From NCBI RefSeq assembly GCF_022026395.1, contig NZ_CP041767.1, positions 1,127,501 through 1,191,500 on the forward strand: DNA of 64,000 nt, given 5' to 3'. A program made the position numbers and the translations under genes. The notes beneath the pieces are model-generated. The model made no database searches and was not told where the DNA came from. It saw nothing but the letters and a program-made list of their open reading frames with translations. Each line of letters starts with the position of its first letter. The first letter of the stretch is position 1. The DNA is from Brevibacillus brevis (GTDB taxonomy: Bacteria > Bacillota > Bacilli > Brevibacillales > Brevibacillaceae). This document shows positions 26,542-34,620 of this stretch, one piece after another.

Positions 26542-26868
26542 ATGAACAAGGAGTTGTTGAAAGGAAGCATTGATCTATTGCTTCTTTCGCTGATCGCACA
26601 GAAAGATCAGTACGGCTATGAGTTGGCCAAGAAGATTCGCGATAAAAGCGATGAGCTGTATGAAATCGGTGAAGGCACACTATACCCTGCCCTAAAGCGA
26701 CTGGAGACGCAAAAGGCAGTGGAGTCTTACTGGGGGGAAGCCAATGAAGGCGGACGCCGCAAATATTATCGGATTACCAAGACCGGCCAGGGCCTTCTTC
26801 AAGACAAGATGAAGGATTGGCAGAGCTTAAGCCGACTCATTATGCTGTGTAATAAGGGAAGTGAGTAA
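26542..26868 (+). CDS. PadR-family transcriptional regulator
   Basis: 108 aa winged helix. LLLLSLIAQKDQYGYELAKKI and GEGTLYPALKRLE are family signatures, followed by GRRKYYRITKTGQ (wing). It probably represses its own operon, including the membrane protein downstream. ATG 26542 with ggaagga upstream; the frame from 26518 lacks a site. Confidence 0.92.
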   Translation: MNKELLKGSIDLLLLSLIAQKDQYGYELAKKIRDKSDELYEIGEGTLYPALKRLETQKAVESYWGEANEGGRRKYYRITKTGQGLLQDKMKDWQSLSRLIMLCNKGSE

Positions 26869-26872
26869 ACGA

Positions 26873-27625
26873 ATGAAGCTCGAAGAATATGCAGAGCAGG
26901 TTGTCAGTCGCTTGCCGTGCTCGAAATGGGAAAAGCGGGATGTCAAAGATGAGCTGATGGATCATTTGAACAGCATGAAAAGTGAGCTCGTTGAAGAAGG
27001 CTATGAAGAAAAGGAAGCAGTATCTTTGACCCTTCAACGATTCGGGCCTATGGGAGCAATCAGTCGGCAACTGTCTGAATCCATGCCGCTCATTGATAAA
27101 TATTTCCGCAAATGGGTCATGAGCTTATTCTGTATGTATGTAGCCGTCCTCAGCTATTACTTGTTGTTGTCGCCTGAGCGATGGGAAAGCAGAGCTTTTA
27201 TGGTTGAATGGAAGGAAAGGATGCTTGCATATGGCGCTCCGCAGTACAGTCAGCCGTTTCTAAACACGAACCTATTTCATACATTGGTGGATTACGTATA
27301 CCGTTATGACAAATACAACGTTGATATATTGGTGTTCAATCTGGCTGGAAATGTCATCTTGTTCGTGCCGCTTGGGTTGCTGGTACCACTGCTTTTCCTT
27401 AGATTCCAAAACATTCATCGCGTATTTTTTCTCACGCTCTTTGTCAGTCTCATCATTGAAACTCTGCAACTATTGTTATCGTTAGGCAGTTTTGATGTCG
27501 ATGATCTGCTGCTAAACGTACTCGGGGGACTCATTGGCTACGGAATGTTCCGATTAGGAGCGGCTCTCATCTACAGGCGACGGAAAAGCATCTCATACGA
27601 TGATGATTTGTCTGCAACGTCGTAA
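26873..27625 (+). CDS. VanZ-like membrane protein with HAAS-type N-terminus
   Basis: 250 aa. The first ~75 residues (EYAEQVVSRLPCSKWEKRDV and a DELMDHL segment) look like the HAAS/permease-prefix domain that often sits after PadR genes. About residues 85-235 form five membrane helices with NLAGNVILFVPLGLL and SFDVDDLLLNVLGGLIGY, VanZ-like. Role may be envelope defence. Starts four bases after the PadR stop. Confidence 0.75.
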   Translation: MKLEEYAEQVVSRLPCSKWEKRDVKDELMDHLNSMKSELVEEGYEEKEAVSLTLQRFGPMGAISRQLSESMPLIDKYFRKWVMSLFCMYVAVLSYYLLLSPERWESRAFMVEWKERMLAYGAPQYSQPFLNTNLFHTLVDYVYRYDKYNVDILVFNLAGNVILFVPLGLLVPLLFLRFQNIHRVFFLTLFVSLIIETLQLLLSLGSFDVDDLLLNVLGGLIGYGMFRLGAALIYRRRKSISYDDDLSATS

Positions 27626-27642
27626 CAACAGAATCAGAGTCG

Positions 27643-27711
27643 AAAAAGCCTTCTGATTTAGCGAGGTCGCACAGATGTGAGGCGGCCTTGGCAAAGGCTT
27701 TGGCTTTTTTT
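27643..27711 (+). terminator. terminator after the PadR/VanZ operon
   Basis: gcctt/aaggc hairpin followed by tttggc and seven T; an outer aaaaagcc/ggctttttt pairing is also possible. Confidence 0.6.
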
Positions 27712-27764
27712 ACACAAGAACATCGTGATACGATATACATAGTGATTCGATTTAGGGGGATTTC

Positions 27765-30059
27765 ATGAAACAAACAGGGATTTTACTACTGGTATTTGTA
27801 CTGATGCTCCAAGTAGTCGTTGGTTGTGAGAACAACCTTGCTATCGAGCAGGTGCAGCCAAAGCAGCATGCAGATTTTACTTTTGATGTGAAGCTGGAGA
27901 CCTTCGAAGTATTTGTCGAGAGAGACGGTGTGAAGGAAAGTGCTTCGGAGCCGATGCCTGCGCGCAAGGTAATGAATGTACGGAAAGGTGAACAAGAGAT
28001 TGCCTGGAGCTATCCGGACGATCAGCTGGATGTCTCGATCACAAAGAAAGAGGATCATTTGCAAATCACCCTGACTTCCACAGGAACAGAGAGCTTTTCC
28101 TGGCCGACAGTAAAAGGAGCAAGCTACATGGTGCCCTTGGGAGAAGGAAAATGGATTCCTGCGGATGACAGCAAGTGGCAGTCCTTTTTAAAAGAAGAGA
28201 GTCTTAGCTTTGCGGAGTCTTTTTCCATGCGTTTTTTTGCTGTGAACAAGAGCAAGTATGCGCTGATGTACGTGGTGGACAATTTGTTTAACAACACTGT
28301 CGATTTTGCCGTTGATCCAACGATTACGTTTACGTTTTCGCACGAGTTCCCGACGATTAATCCGGACAAGACCTACGGGTTCCGCTTGTACGTCACAGAC
28401 AACGATCCGGTTAGCGTAGCAGATGTTTACAAGCAATATGTCAAGGAGCAGGGAGAACTGCTAACCCTGGCTGAAAAAGCCAAAGCCAATCCGAATATCG
28501 AAAAGCTTTACGGTGCTCCTCATTTTTACTTGTGGAATAAGAGCTTCTTATCGGTCAACGATGTGAAATGGAATGCGCTGAAAACGAAACTGAACGAGAA
28601 CTTCATCGGGGCACTTGAGAAAATCTTGGCTTCCAATGGAGTGGACGGAAAAGAGAGCATCCAGCAATTCCGCGAGATTCAGAAGCAGGATTACGTCGCA
28701 GATTATCAAAAGAAAGCGATACTCAGCGGGTTGAATGACGCTTTGCGTTCCCGTGAGTTTTACAATCCGCAGCGATTTCCACATGTCGATGAAGAGGTAA
28801 AAAAATCGTTTGGAAAAGGGATCGACTCGTTGACGGAATCACAGCTGTACGACTTGAATAAAAAGCTGCTGAAAAGTGTGCTGCAGGATGTTGTTCCACC
28901 TGTGGAACAATGGGGGAATGTCGACTCTACTGATCTCTTGAAAGAAATGAAAGCGGCTGGGATTGATCAGGCATGGATCGGTTTGCCGGATTGGACGGCT
29001 GCCTACATGAAGCCAGCATTCATTCAAGAGGCGAATGAGACAGGCTATTTGATCGCCAGCTACGATTCCTACCACTCGATTCATCAGGAGGAAAATCCGG
29101 ATTGGAATACGGCTATTTTCAAGGATAAGGGCTTGTATGAGAACGCGACGATCTCGAAGAAAAATGGAGAGAAAAAAGCTGGTTTTCTCCAGCAGGGGAG
29201 ATTGCTGAATCCAACGCTATCACTGCCAAGTGTCAAACAGCGCATGGATGACATTATGAGTAACGATGTCGCTTTTAATTCGTGGTTTATTGACGTGGAT
29301 GCAGCAGGGGATTTCAGCGATGATTATTCGCCGAAGCACACGACGACTGAGGCAGAGGATATGAAGGCGAAGCTTGCGCGTATGGACTACATTCGCGATG
29401 AAAAGAAATTGGTCATCGGGTCTGAGACTGGAAATGACTTTGCCAGCCGAAGTATCGCCTTTGCCCATGGCATTGAAACGCCTGTCATCAAGTGGGCAGA
29501 TTCGGACATGCGAAAAAACAAGCAAAGCCCGTATTATGTAGGAGGCTACTGGTCCCCGGCGGGAGAGATCCCAGAACGATATGCCAAACAGGTTCCGATC
29601 AAGGAAGAGTATCGTCATGTATACATTGATCCTGCCTATTCGTTGCCACTGTACAAGCTGGTGTACAATAACGCGGTAATCACGAGCCATCATTGGGAGT
29701 GGAGCAGCCTGAAGATCAAGGGGGAAGTCGGCACTCGTATGCTCAAGGAGCTGCTTTACAATGTACCGCCGCTCTATCATTTGGATAAAAAGATGTGGGA
29801 TGCAAACCAATCATTGATCACGAACTATTTGAAGGTATGGTCTCCTTTCCATAAAAAAGCTGTGGAACAGGAAATGACCGATTATCGCGTGTTGTCCGAA
29901 GACAGGCTCGTGCAGAAGTCGGTTTACGGGGATGATCTGCAAGTGATCGTCAATTTCTCTGAGCAAGATTTCACGTACGAGGGGCAAGTGGTGAAGGCCA
30001 GATCAGCGCTGATTAAGAACGGGAACGATAAACAAACCTTCTTTGCTCCAGCGCAGTAA
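27765..30059 (+). CDS. putative lipoprotein glycoside hydrolase
   Basis: 764 aa. A signal peptide with lipobox VVGC (Cys ~21) places it on the outer membrane face. The N-terminal ~230 residues look beta-rich, the middle is helical, and about residues 380-680 have the strand and acid pattern of a TIM-barrel glycosidase (DQAWIGLPDW, WFIDVDAAGD, VIGSETGND, HHWEWSSLK). Distant resemblance to GH101-type enzymes; the family is a guess. Standing alone with its own terminator. Confidence 0.6.
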   Translation: MKQTGILLLVFVLMLQVVVGCENNLAIEQVQPKQHADFTFDVKLETFEVFVERDGVKESASEPMPARKVMNVRKGEQEIAWSYPDDQLDVSITKKEDHLQITLTSTGTESFSWPTVKGASYMVPLGEGKWIPADDSKWQSFLKEESLSFAESFSMRFFAVNKSKYALMYVVDNLFNNTVDFAVDPTITFTFSHEFPTINPDKTYGFRLYVTDNDPVSVADVYKQYVKEQGELLTLAEKAKANPNIEKLYGAPHFYLWNKSFLSVNDVKWNALKTKLNENFIGALEKILASNGVDGKESIQQFREIQKQDYVADYQKKAILSGLNDALRSREFYNPQRFPHVDEEVKKSFGKGIDSLTESQLYDLNKKLLKSVLQDVVPPVEQWGNVDSTDLLKEMKAAGIDQAWIGLPDWTAAYMKPAFIQEANETGYLIASYDSYHSIHQEENPDWNTAIFKDKGLYENATISKKNGEKKAGFLQQGRLLNPTLSLPSVKQRMDDIMSNDVAFNSWFIDVDAAGDFSDDYSPKHTTTEAEDMKAKLARMDYIRDEKKLVIGSETGNDFASRSIAFAHGIETPVIKWADSDMRKNKQSPYYVGGYWSPAGEIPERYAKQVPIKEEYRHVYIDPAYSLPLYKLVYNNAVITSHHWEWSSLKIKGEVGTRMLKELLYNVPPLYHLDKKMWDANQSLITNYLKVWSPFHKKAVEQEMTDYRVLSEDRLVQKSVYGDDLQVIVNFSEQDFTYEGQVVKARSALIKNGNDKQTFFAPAQ

Positions 30060-30070
30060 GAACGATTTGA

Positions 30071-30108
30071 AAAAGGCTGTCCGCGAAAATGAAGCGGCAG
30101 CCTTTTTT
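30071..30108. terminator. bidirectional terminator between hydrolase and LysR genes
   Basis: ggctg-ccgc pairs with gcgg-cagcc, A-run before and T-run after. Confidence 0.8.
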
Positions 30109-30111
30109 CTG

Positions 30112-31038
30112 CTAAGGAGTGAGTGGGTATTTCTTGCTTTTCAAATCGTATTGAAGTCGATTGATGAAATTCATGGAAATACGGGAATAATGCCGTTCCT
30201 CCGCGCGAACCCACCCATAATAGACGGGTTGTTGATAAGGAATATCCAAATCAAGCGTAATTGAATCGGAGTCCTGCAAATGAGGTTCATGAACAAAAGA
30301 GTAGTCCAGTCCGATGGTTACCGCGAGATTTTGCCGGATTGCATTGCGGAGCGCTTCTGTGTTGTTCGACGTAAACAAAATGTCGACGGGACCATAAGTC
30401 GCGGCAAAATCCTCTACGAACCATTTGACGTAGTCGTCGTTGTACAGGACGAAGGATTGCTTGCGAAGCTCTTCAGGTGTGACGGAATCCTGATAGGCAA
30501 GTGGCGAGTTTTTGCCTACACCTACAACCATTTTTCCCTCTAGTAACGGTTCGAACACTAATCCGAGGCCTTCGCTCTTTTTGAGCAGATTCTCATGGAT
30601 AATGACCAGACCAATGTCCAGCTTGTCCTGAAGAATGTCCTCTAATATTTCCTGTGTGCCTTTTTCTGCAATTTCGGTACGGATGTAAGGATAATCTTTT
30701 TTAAAGCTCGCGACGGCATCGACCAGAAGATTCATGGGACCGGGAATGGTCGCCAGTCGCAGCTCTCCACTCAACGTGTTCGTATAGTTTTGTGCTTCCT
30801 CCCAAATTTCCTGGATCTTTCCCAAGGCTTCAAACGCTTTTTTGATGATAATGCGCCCTTCAGGGGTCGGTACTGCACCAAGACGCGAACGTGTAAACAG
30901 AGTAACGCCCAGCTCTGCTTCCAGACTCGAGAGCGACTGGCTGATCGCGGAGAGTGTGACATGCTTGTTCTGAGCGGCTTTGGTCAAGGAGCCTGCCTTT
31001 GCTATTTCTACGATATATTCCAGTTGTTCCAGATGCAT
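30112..31038 (-). CDS. LysR-family transcriptional regulator
   Basis: 308 aa. N-terminal HTH (EIAKAGSLTKAAQNKHVTLSAISQSL, LEAELGVTLFTR) and a periplasmic-binding-type effector domain from ~residue 90. Divergent from the two SDR genes, so it probably controls them in response to a small molecule. ATG 31038 has AAAGGAT 13 bases upstream; ATG 31053 sits on the site. Confidence 0.9.
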   Translation of the reverse strand: MHLEQLEYIVEIAKAGSLTKAAQNKHVTLSAISQSLSSLEAELGVTLFTRSRLGAVPTPEGRIIIKKAFEALGKIQEIWEEAQNYTNTLSGELRLATIPGPMNLLVDAVASFKKDYPYIRTEIAEKGTQEILEDILQDKLDIGLVIIHENLLKKSEGLGLVFEPLLEGKMVVGVGKNSPLAYQDSVTPEELRKQSFVLYNDDYVKWFVEDFAATYGPVDILFTSNNTEALRNAIRQNLAVTIGLDYSFVHEPHLQDSDSITLDLDIPYQQPVYYGWVRAEERHYSRISMNFINRLQYDLKSKKYPLTP

Positions 31039-31174
31039 TTGGTAACAGCACATCCTTTAGTCGTGCTTAAGGAAGGGTAAGTATGTTTACATATTTTTAA
31101 ATATAAAAGAGTCCTATAATGAAAGCAAGGCAAGAGATCAGGTACAAGAGACATCATCAATGGAGGCGTTTACC

Positions 31175-31930
31175 GTGGCGAGACTCGAAGGGAAAGTAGC
31201 GATCATTTCCGGTGGCGGAACAGGAATCGGGAAAACAACGGCGATTCGTTTCGCCAAGGAAGGTGCCAAGGTAGTCGTTACGGATATCAATCTGGAAAGT
31301 GCCTCCCAGACGGTAGCCGAAATCAAGGATGCCGGTGGAGAAGCCATCGCGATTGCGCATGATGTAAGCCGTGAAGAGCAATGGCAGCAAGTAGTGACAA
31401 CCACCGTAGAACAATACGAGAAAGTAGATATCCTGTTCAACAACGCAGGCATTTATATCATTAAACCGTTGGCGGAGATTACCATTGAAGAATGGAATCG
31501 TCTCATGGCGATTAACGTAACGGGTGTCTTTTTGGGAATGAAGCATGTAATGCCACTCATGGCAAAACAACAAGGTGGTTCTGTTATCAATGCTTCTTCC
31601 ATCGCCGGGCTTTTTGGTGCGCCGGGTCACGTCTTGTACGGAGCGAGCAAGGGAGCGGTTCGCATCATGACCAAGGATGCAGCTATGGAGTACGCGGCAC
31701 AAGGTGTGCGCGTGAACTCGATTCACCCTGGCTATATCGATACAAACATGGTGTCCTATGCTTCGGAAACGACAAAGCATTCTAAAGCAGAGTTGGCACA
31801 GGCGACTCCAACAGGTCGACTTGGAACTGTCGAGGATGTAGCCAATATGGTGCTGTTCCTTGCTTCTGACGAATCTTCCCATGTCACAGGGGCGGAATTC
31901 GTCATCGATGGCGGCGCAACAGCGCGATAA
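31175..31930 (+). CDS. SDR-family oxidoreductase (first of two)
   Basis: 251 aa classical short-chain dehydrogenase. NAD(P) motif GGGTGIGK near the N-terminus, NNAG, and the active site with INASSIAG and YGASKGAV (Ser-Tyr-Lys). GTG 31175 has GGAGGCG seven bases upstream and gives the family-normal start [10 protein letters not shown]; the ATG at 31160 is off. Substrate not known. Confidence 0.93.
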   Translation: MARLEGKVAIISGGGTGIGKTTAIRFAKEGAKVVVTDINLESASQTVAEIKDAGGEAIAIAHDVSREEQWQQVVTTTVEQYEKVDILFNNAGIYIIKPLAEITIEEWNRLMAINVTGVFLGMKHVMPLMAKQQGGSVINASSIAGLFGAPGHVLYGASKGAVRIMTKDAAMEYAAQGVRVNSIHPGYIDTNMVSYASETTKHSKAELAQATPTGRLGTVEDVANMVLFLASDESSHVTGAEFVIDGGATAR

Positions 31931-31971
31931 AACGGTACAAATACCATTTTCGAAAACAGGAGGAGTTATCC

Positions 31972-32715
31972 ATGAGATTGGAAAATAAAGTAGCGATCGT
32001 AACAGGTGGAGCAAGCGGAATCGGTGAAACGACTGTCCGTCTCTTCGCAAAAGAAGGGGCGAAAGTCGTGATTGCTGACTTCTCCCCACGTGGAAATGAA
32101 TTGGCGGAAGAGCTGAATCAAGCGGGCTTCGACGCGTTGTTCGTGAAAACGGACGTAACGAAAGAAGACGAAGTGAAAAACATGGTGAGCACCACTGTAG
32201 AAAAGTATGGAAAGGTAGACATTCTGTTTGCCAATGCAGGTATTGCGAAAGACGCACCTGGTCATCTGTTGAGCGTGGATGACTGGCAAAGAACGATTGA
32301 TATCAATCTGACCGGAGTGTTCTTGTGTGATAAATACGTCATCGAGCAAATGCTGGCACAAGGGACTGGCGGCGCGATTGTCAACTGCGGCTCGATTCAT
32401 AGCCATGCTGGAAAAGCGGGCGTGACGGCATACTCTTCCGCCAAAGGTGGCGTGAAGCTCCTGACCCAGACACTGGGACTGACGTATGCCAAGCAAGGGA
32501 TACGTGTCAATGCGGTCTGCCCGGGCTACATCGATACACCCTTGATTGCTGGGCGCAATGAAGCTTTGAATGAGCACCTGATTGGGTTGCATCCAATGGG
32601 ACGCTTGGGTAAACCAGAAGAAGTCGCCAAGGCTGTTCTGTTCCTTGCCAGCGACGATGCTTCCTTCGTCACAGGGACAAGCTTGCTGGTCGATGGCGGT
32701 TATACCGCGCAATAA
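31972..32715 (+). CDS. SDR-family oxidoreductase (second of two)
   Basis: 247 aa, same class: GGASGIGE, NAGIAKD, NCGSIHSH (Ser) and YSSAKGGV (Tyr-Lys). Similar to the gene 40 bases upstream but clearly diverged, so the two may act on successive substrates or form one oligomer. Start ATG with caggagg. Confidence 0.93.
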   Translation: MRLENKVAIVTGGASGIGETTVRLFAKEGAKVVIADFSPRGNELAEELNQAGFDALFVKTDVTKEDEVKNMVSTTVEKYGKVDILFANAGIAKDAPGHLLSVDDWQRTIDINLTGVFLCDKYVIEQMLAQGTGGAIVNCGSIHSHAGKAGVTAYSSAKGGVKLLTQTLGLTYAKQGIRVNAVCPGYIDTPLIAGRNEALNEHLIGLHPMGRLGKPEEVAKAVLFLASDDASFVTGTSLLVDGGYTAQ

Positions 32716-32723
32716 AATGTCTT

Positions 32724-32765
32724 TCTCCTCGCGTAGATTTGTCTACACGGGGAGATTTTTTTTGG
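32724..32765 (+). terminator. terminator after the SDR genes
   Basis: tctcc-gtaga pairs with tctac-ggaga, then eight T. Confidence 0.85.
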
Positions 32766-32867
32766 CAAGACCACATCGGACAAATGCCCTACACCATCGT
32801 CCAAGCGGGCGCAAAACCGTTCGAATAGGATGGGAATAAGTGACTACGCAACGGGGAGGGAGGAGTT

Positions 32868-33137
32868 TTGCCGACTTTTGTGGGCAAGGTGACCATTACC
32901 AATAATGTCGGGAATATCAACTTTGGCGATACGGCAAACAACTCTCCGAAAAGCGTAACCAAAGCGTTTTCCGGTTCGGGTGGAAACAATAGCGGCAACG
33001 TAGTGAAGGTCATCAATGAAAATAGCCAAACCAATACATGGGTGGGTTCAGGAGCCGCTGGAATGAAGACGATGAAGACAGTAAAGGCAAAGAAACGGGT
33101 CCGTCGTGCAGCCCGAAAAGGCAAAAAGAAAAAGTAG
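32868..33137 (+). CDS. GerPF-like spore germination protein with basic tail
   Basis: 89 aa. Residues 1-50 match the GerPF/GerPA style of small coat-permeability proteins (MPTFVGKVTITNNVGNINFGD, then SPKSVTKAFSGSGGNNSG). These proteins let germinants cross the spore coat. The last 23 residues are mostly Lys and Arg (TVKAKKRVRRAARKGKKKK), not normal for GerPF. Starts with TTG, eight bases after GGGAGGAG. Single gene, no other gerP gene here. Confidence 0.7.
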   Translation: MPTFVGKVTITNNVGNINFGDTANNSPKSVTKAFSGSGGNNSGNVVKVINENSQTNTWVGSGAAGMKTMKTVKAKKRVRRAARKGKKKK

Positions 33138-33262
33138 CCTTGAAAAAGGCCATGTGTGAAAGTGGACAAGCTCGATAATAGAGTTGAGATTAAGACTATT
33201 GCGAATTTATGTGAATTGAGATAAAAAAGATGAAAGACGTTCGCAGAAAGGAAGCAAACCAA

Positions 33263-34408
33263 ATGACGAAAACTAATCAGGAATCACTCTTATTTACTCG
33301 TGTGAACAAGGATACGCAGGCACTGCCGATTTCCATTGAAGACTGGGAGAAAAAGGCGCGAGAGGTTTTGCCTGATGGGCCATTTGATTACGTTGCCGGG
33401 GGATCAGGGGCAGAGGAAACGCTCGTAGAAAACCGGACAGCTTTTTCCCGTTGGGCAATCATTCCGCGGATGATGCGGGATGTGACGAATCGCACGCTCG
33501 GTATTTCGATGTACAATCAAACGTTGCGCACACCGATTTTCTTGGCTCCTGTAGGCATGCAGACGATTTCACATCCCGATGGAGAGCTGGCGTCTGCCAA
33601 GGCGGCAGCAGCAGCCGGAGTGCCTTTCGTAGCCAGTACGGTATCTGCTCATTCACTCGAACAGATTGCCGAAGTGATGGGCGATGCCTATCGCTGGTTC
33701 CAGCTCTATTGGTCGAATGATCGAGAGGTTTCTGCGAGCATGGTCAGACGAGCGGAAAAGTCTGGTTATTCTGCCATTGTCCTCACGGTAGATACCGTCA
33801 TGCTAGGGTGGAAGCGCAGAGACTTTCGCAACGGGTATTCGCCACTGCGCGAAGGAAGAGGACTGGCGAATTACTTGACAGACCCTGTTTTTTGTTCGCG
33901 ACTCCCTGAGGTAACGCCGGAGAATGCAGTGGAGGAAGTGTTGAAAAACATTTATCATCCAGCGCTGAATTGGAACGACATCGCCTATTTGCGTGAGCAT
34001 ACTCGTCTGCCGATTTTAGTAAAAGGCATTTTGCATCCGGATGATGCGCGCCTTGCTTTAGAGCATGGTGTAGATGGAATCATCGTCTCCAATCACGGTG
34101 GGCGGCAGATGGATGGCGCTATTTCTACGCTGGATGCATTGCCGGCGATTGCCGAGGTAGTAGCTGGCAAAATACCTGTATTGCTCGATAGCGGCGTGCG
34201 TACAGGAGCAGATGTCGTTAAAGCGATTGCTTTAGGGGCCAATGCCATTTTGATTGGTCGCCCATTTCTGTATGGACTGGCTGTTGCCGGAGAGCAAGGC
34301 GTAGCGAGTGTGTTAGATACACTCATCCATGAATTTGACGTCGCTATGGCGCTGTCTGGCAGCAATTCTGTCGCAGACCTCAATCGCAGCATTCTTGCCC
34401 GGTTGTAA
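33263..34408 (+). CDS. FMN-dependent alpha-hydroxy-acid oxidase (lactate oxidase/monooxygenase type)
   Basis: 381 aa TIM barrel. FMN and substrate residues are visible in APVGMQTISHPDGE, PFVASTVSAHS, WFQLYWSND and VSNHGGRQMDGA (catalytic His with Arg), then DSGVRTGADVVKAIALGA. It oxidises L-2-hydroxy acids such as lactate; lactate 2-monooxygenase is the nearest idea. ATG 33263 has AAAGGAA 10 bases upstream. Confidence 0.88.
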   Translation: MTKTNQESLLFTRVNKDTQALPISIEDWEKKAREVLPDGPFDYVAGGSGAEETLVENRTAFSRWAIIPRMMRDVTNRTLGISMYNQTLRTPIFLAPVGMQTISHPDGELASAKAAAAAGVPFVASTVSAHSLEQIAEVMGDAYRWFQLYWSNDREVSASMVRRAEKSGYSAIVLTVDTVMLGWKRRDFRNGYSPLREGRGLANYLTDPVFCSRLPEVTPENAVEEVLKNIYHPALNWNDIAYLREHTRLPILVKGILHPDDARLALEHGVDGIIVSNHGGRQMDGAISTLDALPAIAEVVAGKIPVLLDSGVRTGADVVKAIALGANAILIGRPFLYGLAVAGEQGVASVLDTLIHEFDVAMALSGSNSVADLNRSILARL

Positions 34409-34442
34409 GCAAAGCAGCCCGTTCATACCCATTGTTGAAAAA

Positions 34443-34476
34443 AGTGAGCCAGGCTACATGCACTGGTTCATTTTTT
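34443..34476 (+). terminator. terminator after the hydroxyacid oxidase gene
   Basis: gagccag pairs with ctggttc (one G-U), then seven T. Confidence 0.75.
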
Positions 34477-34511
34477 TCGCAAAAATGTTGTATCTATCGC
34501 AGTTGTTCTCG

Positions 34512-34539
34512 TTGATCTTTCGGTAAAACATGGTAAAAT
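34512..34539 (+). promoter_or_regulatory. promoter of the short leader before the GGDEF-EAL gene
   Basis: TTGATC, 16-base spacer ending in TGG, TAAAAT. Transcription would start near 34546, only ~20 bases before a terminator hairpin. Confidence 0.6.
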
Positions 34540-34566
34540 GGAACGAACTTGTATTCAGAACGTTAC

Positions 34567-34593
34567 GATCCTTCTGTAAGGATCATTTTTTTT
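34567..34593 (+). terminator. leader terminator/attenuator upstream of the GGDEF-EAL gene
   Basis: gatcctt-ctgt-aaggatc hairpin followed by eight T, ending 28 bases before the ATG. Transcripts from the promoter at 34512 would end after ~45 nt unless this is bypassed. Confidence 0.75.
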
Positions 34594-34620
34594 GACTGTA
34601 TTCAAAGCAGGTGATGGAAA

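Noticed and set aside
31157..32712. Two long minus-strand frames opposite the SDR genes
   Set aside because: Anti-sense shadows of clearly functional SDR genes.
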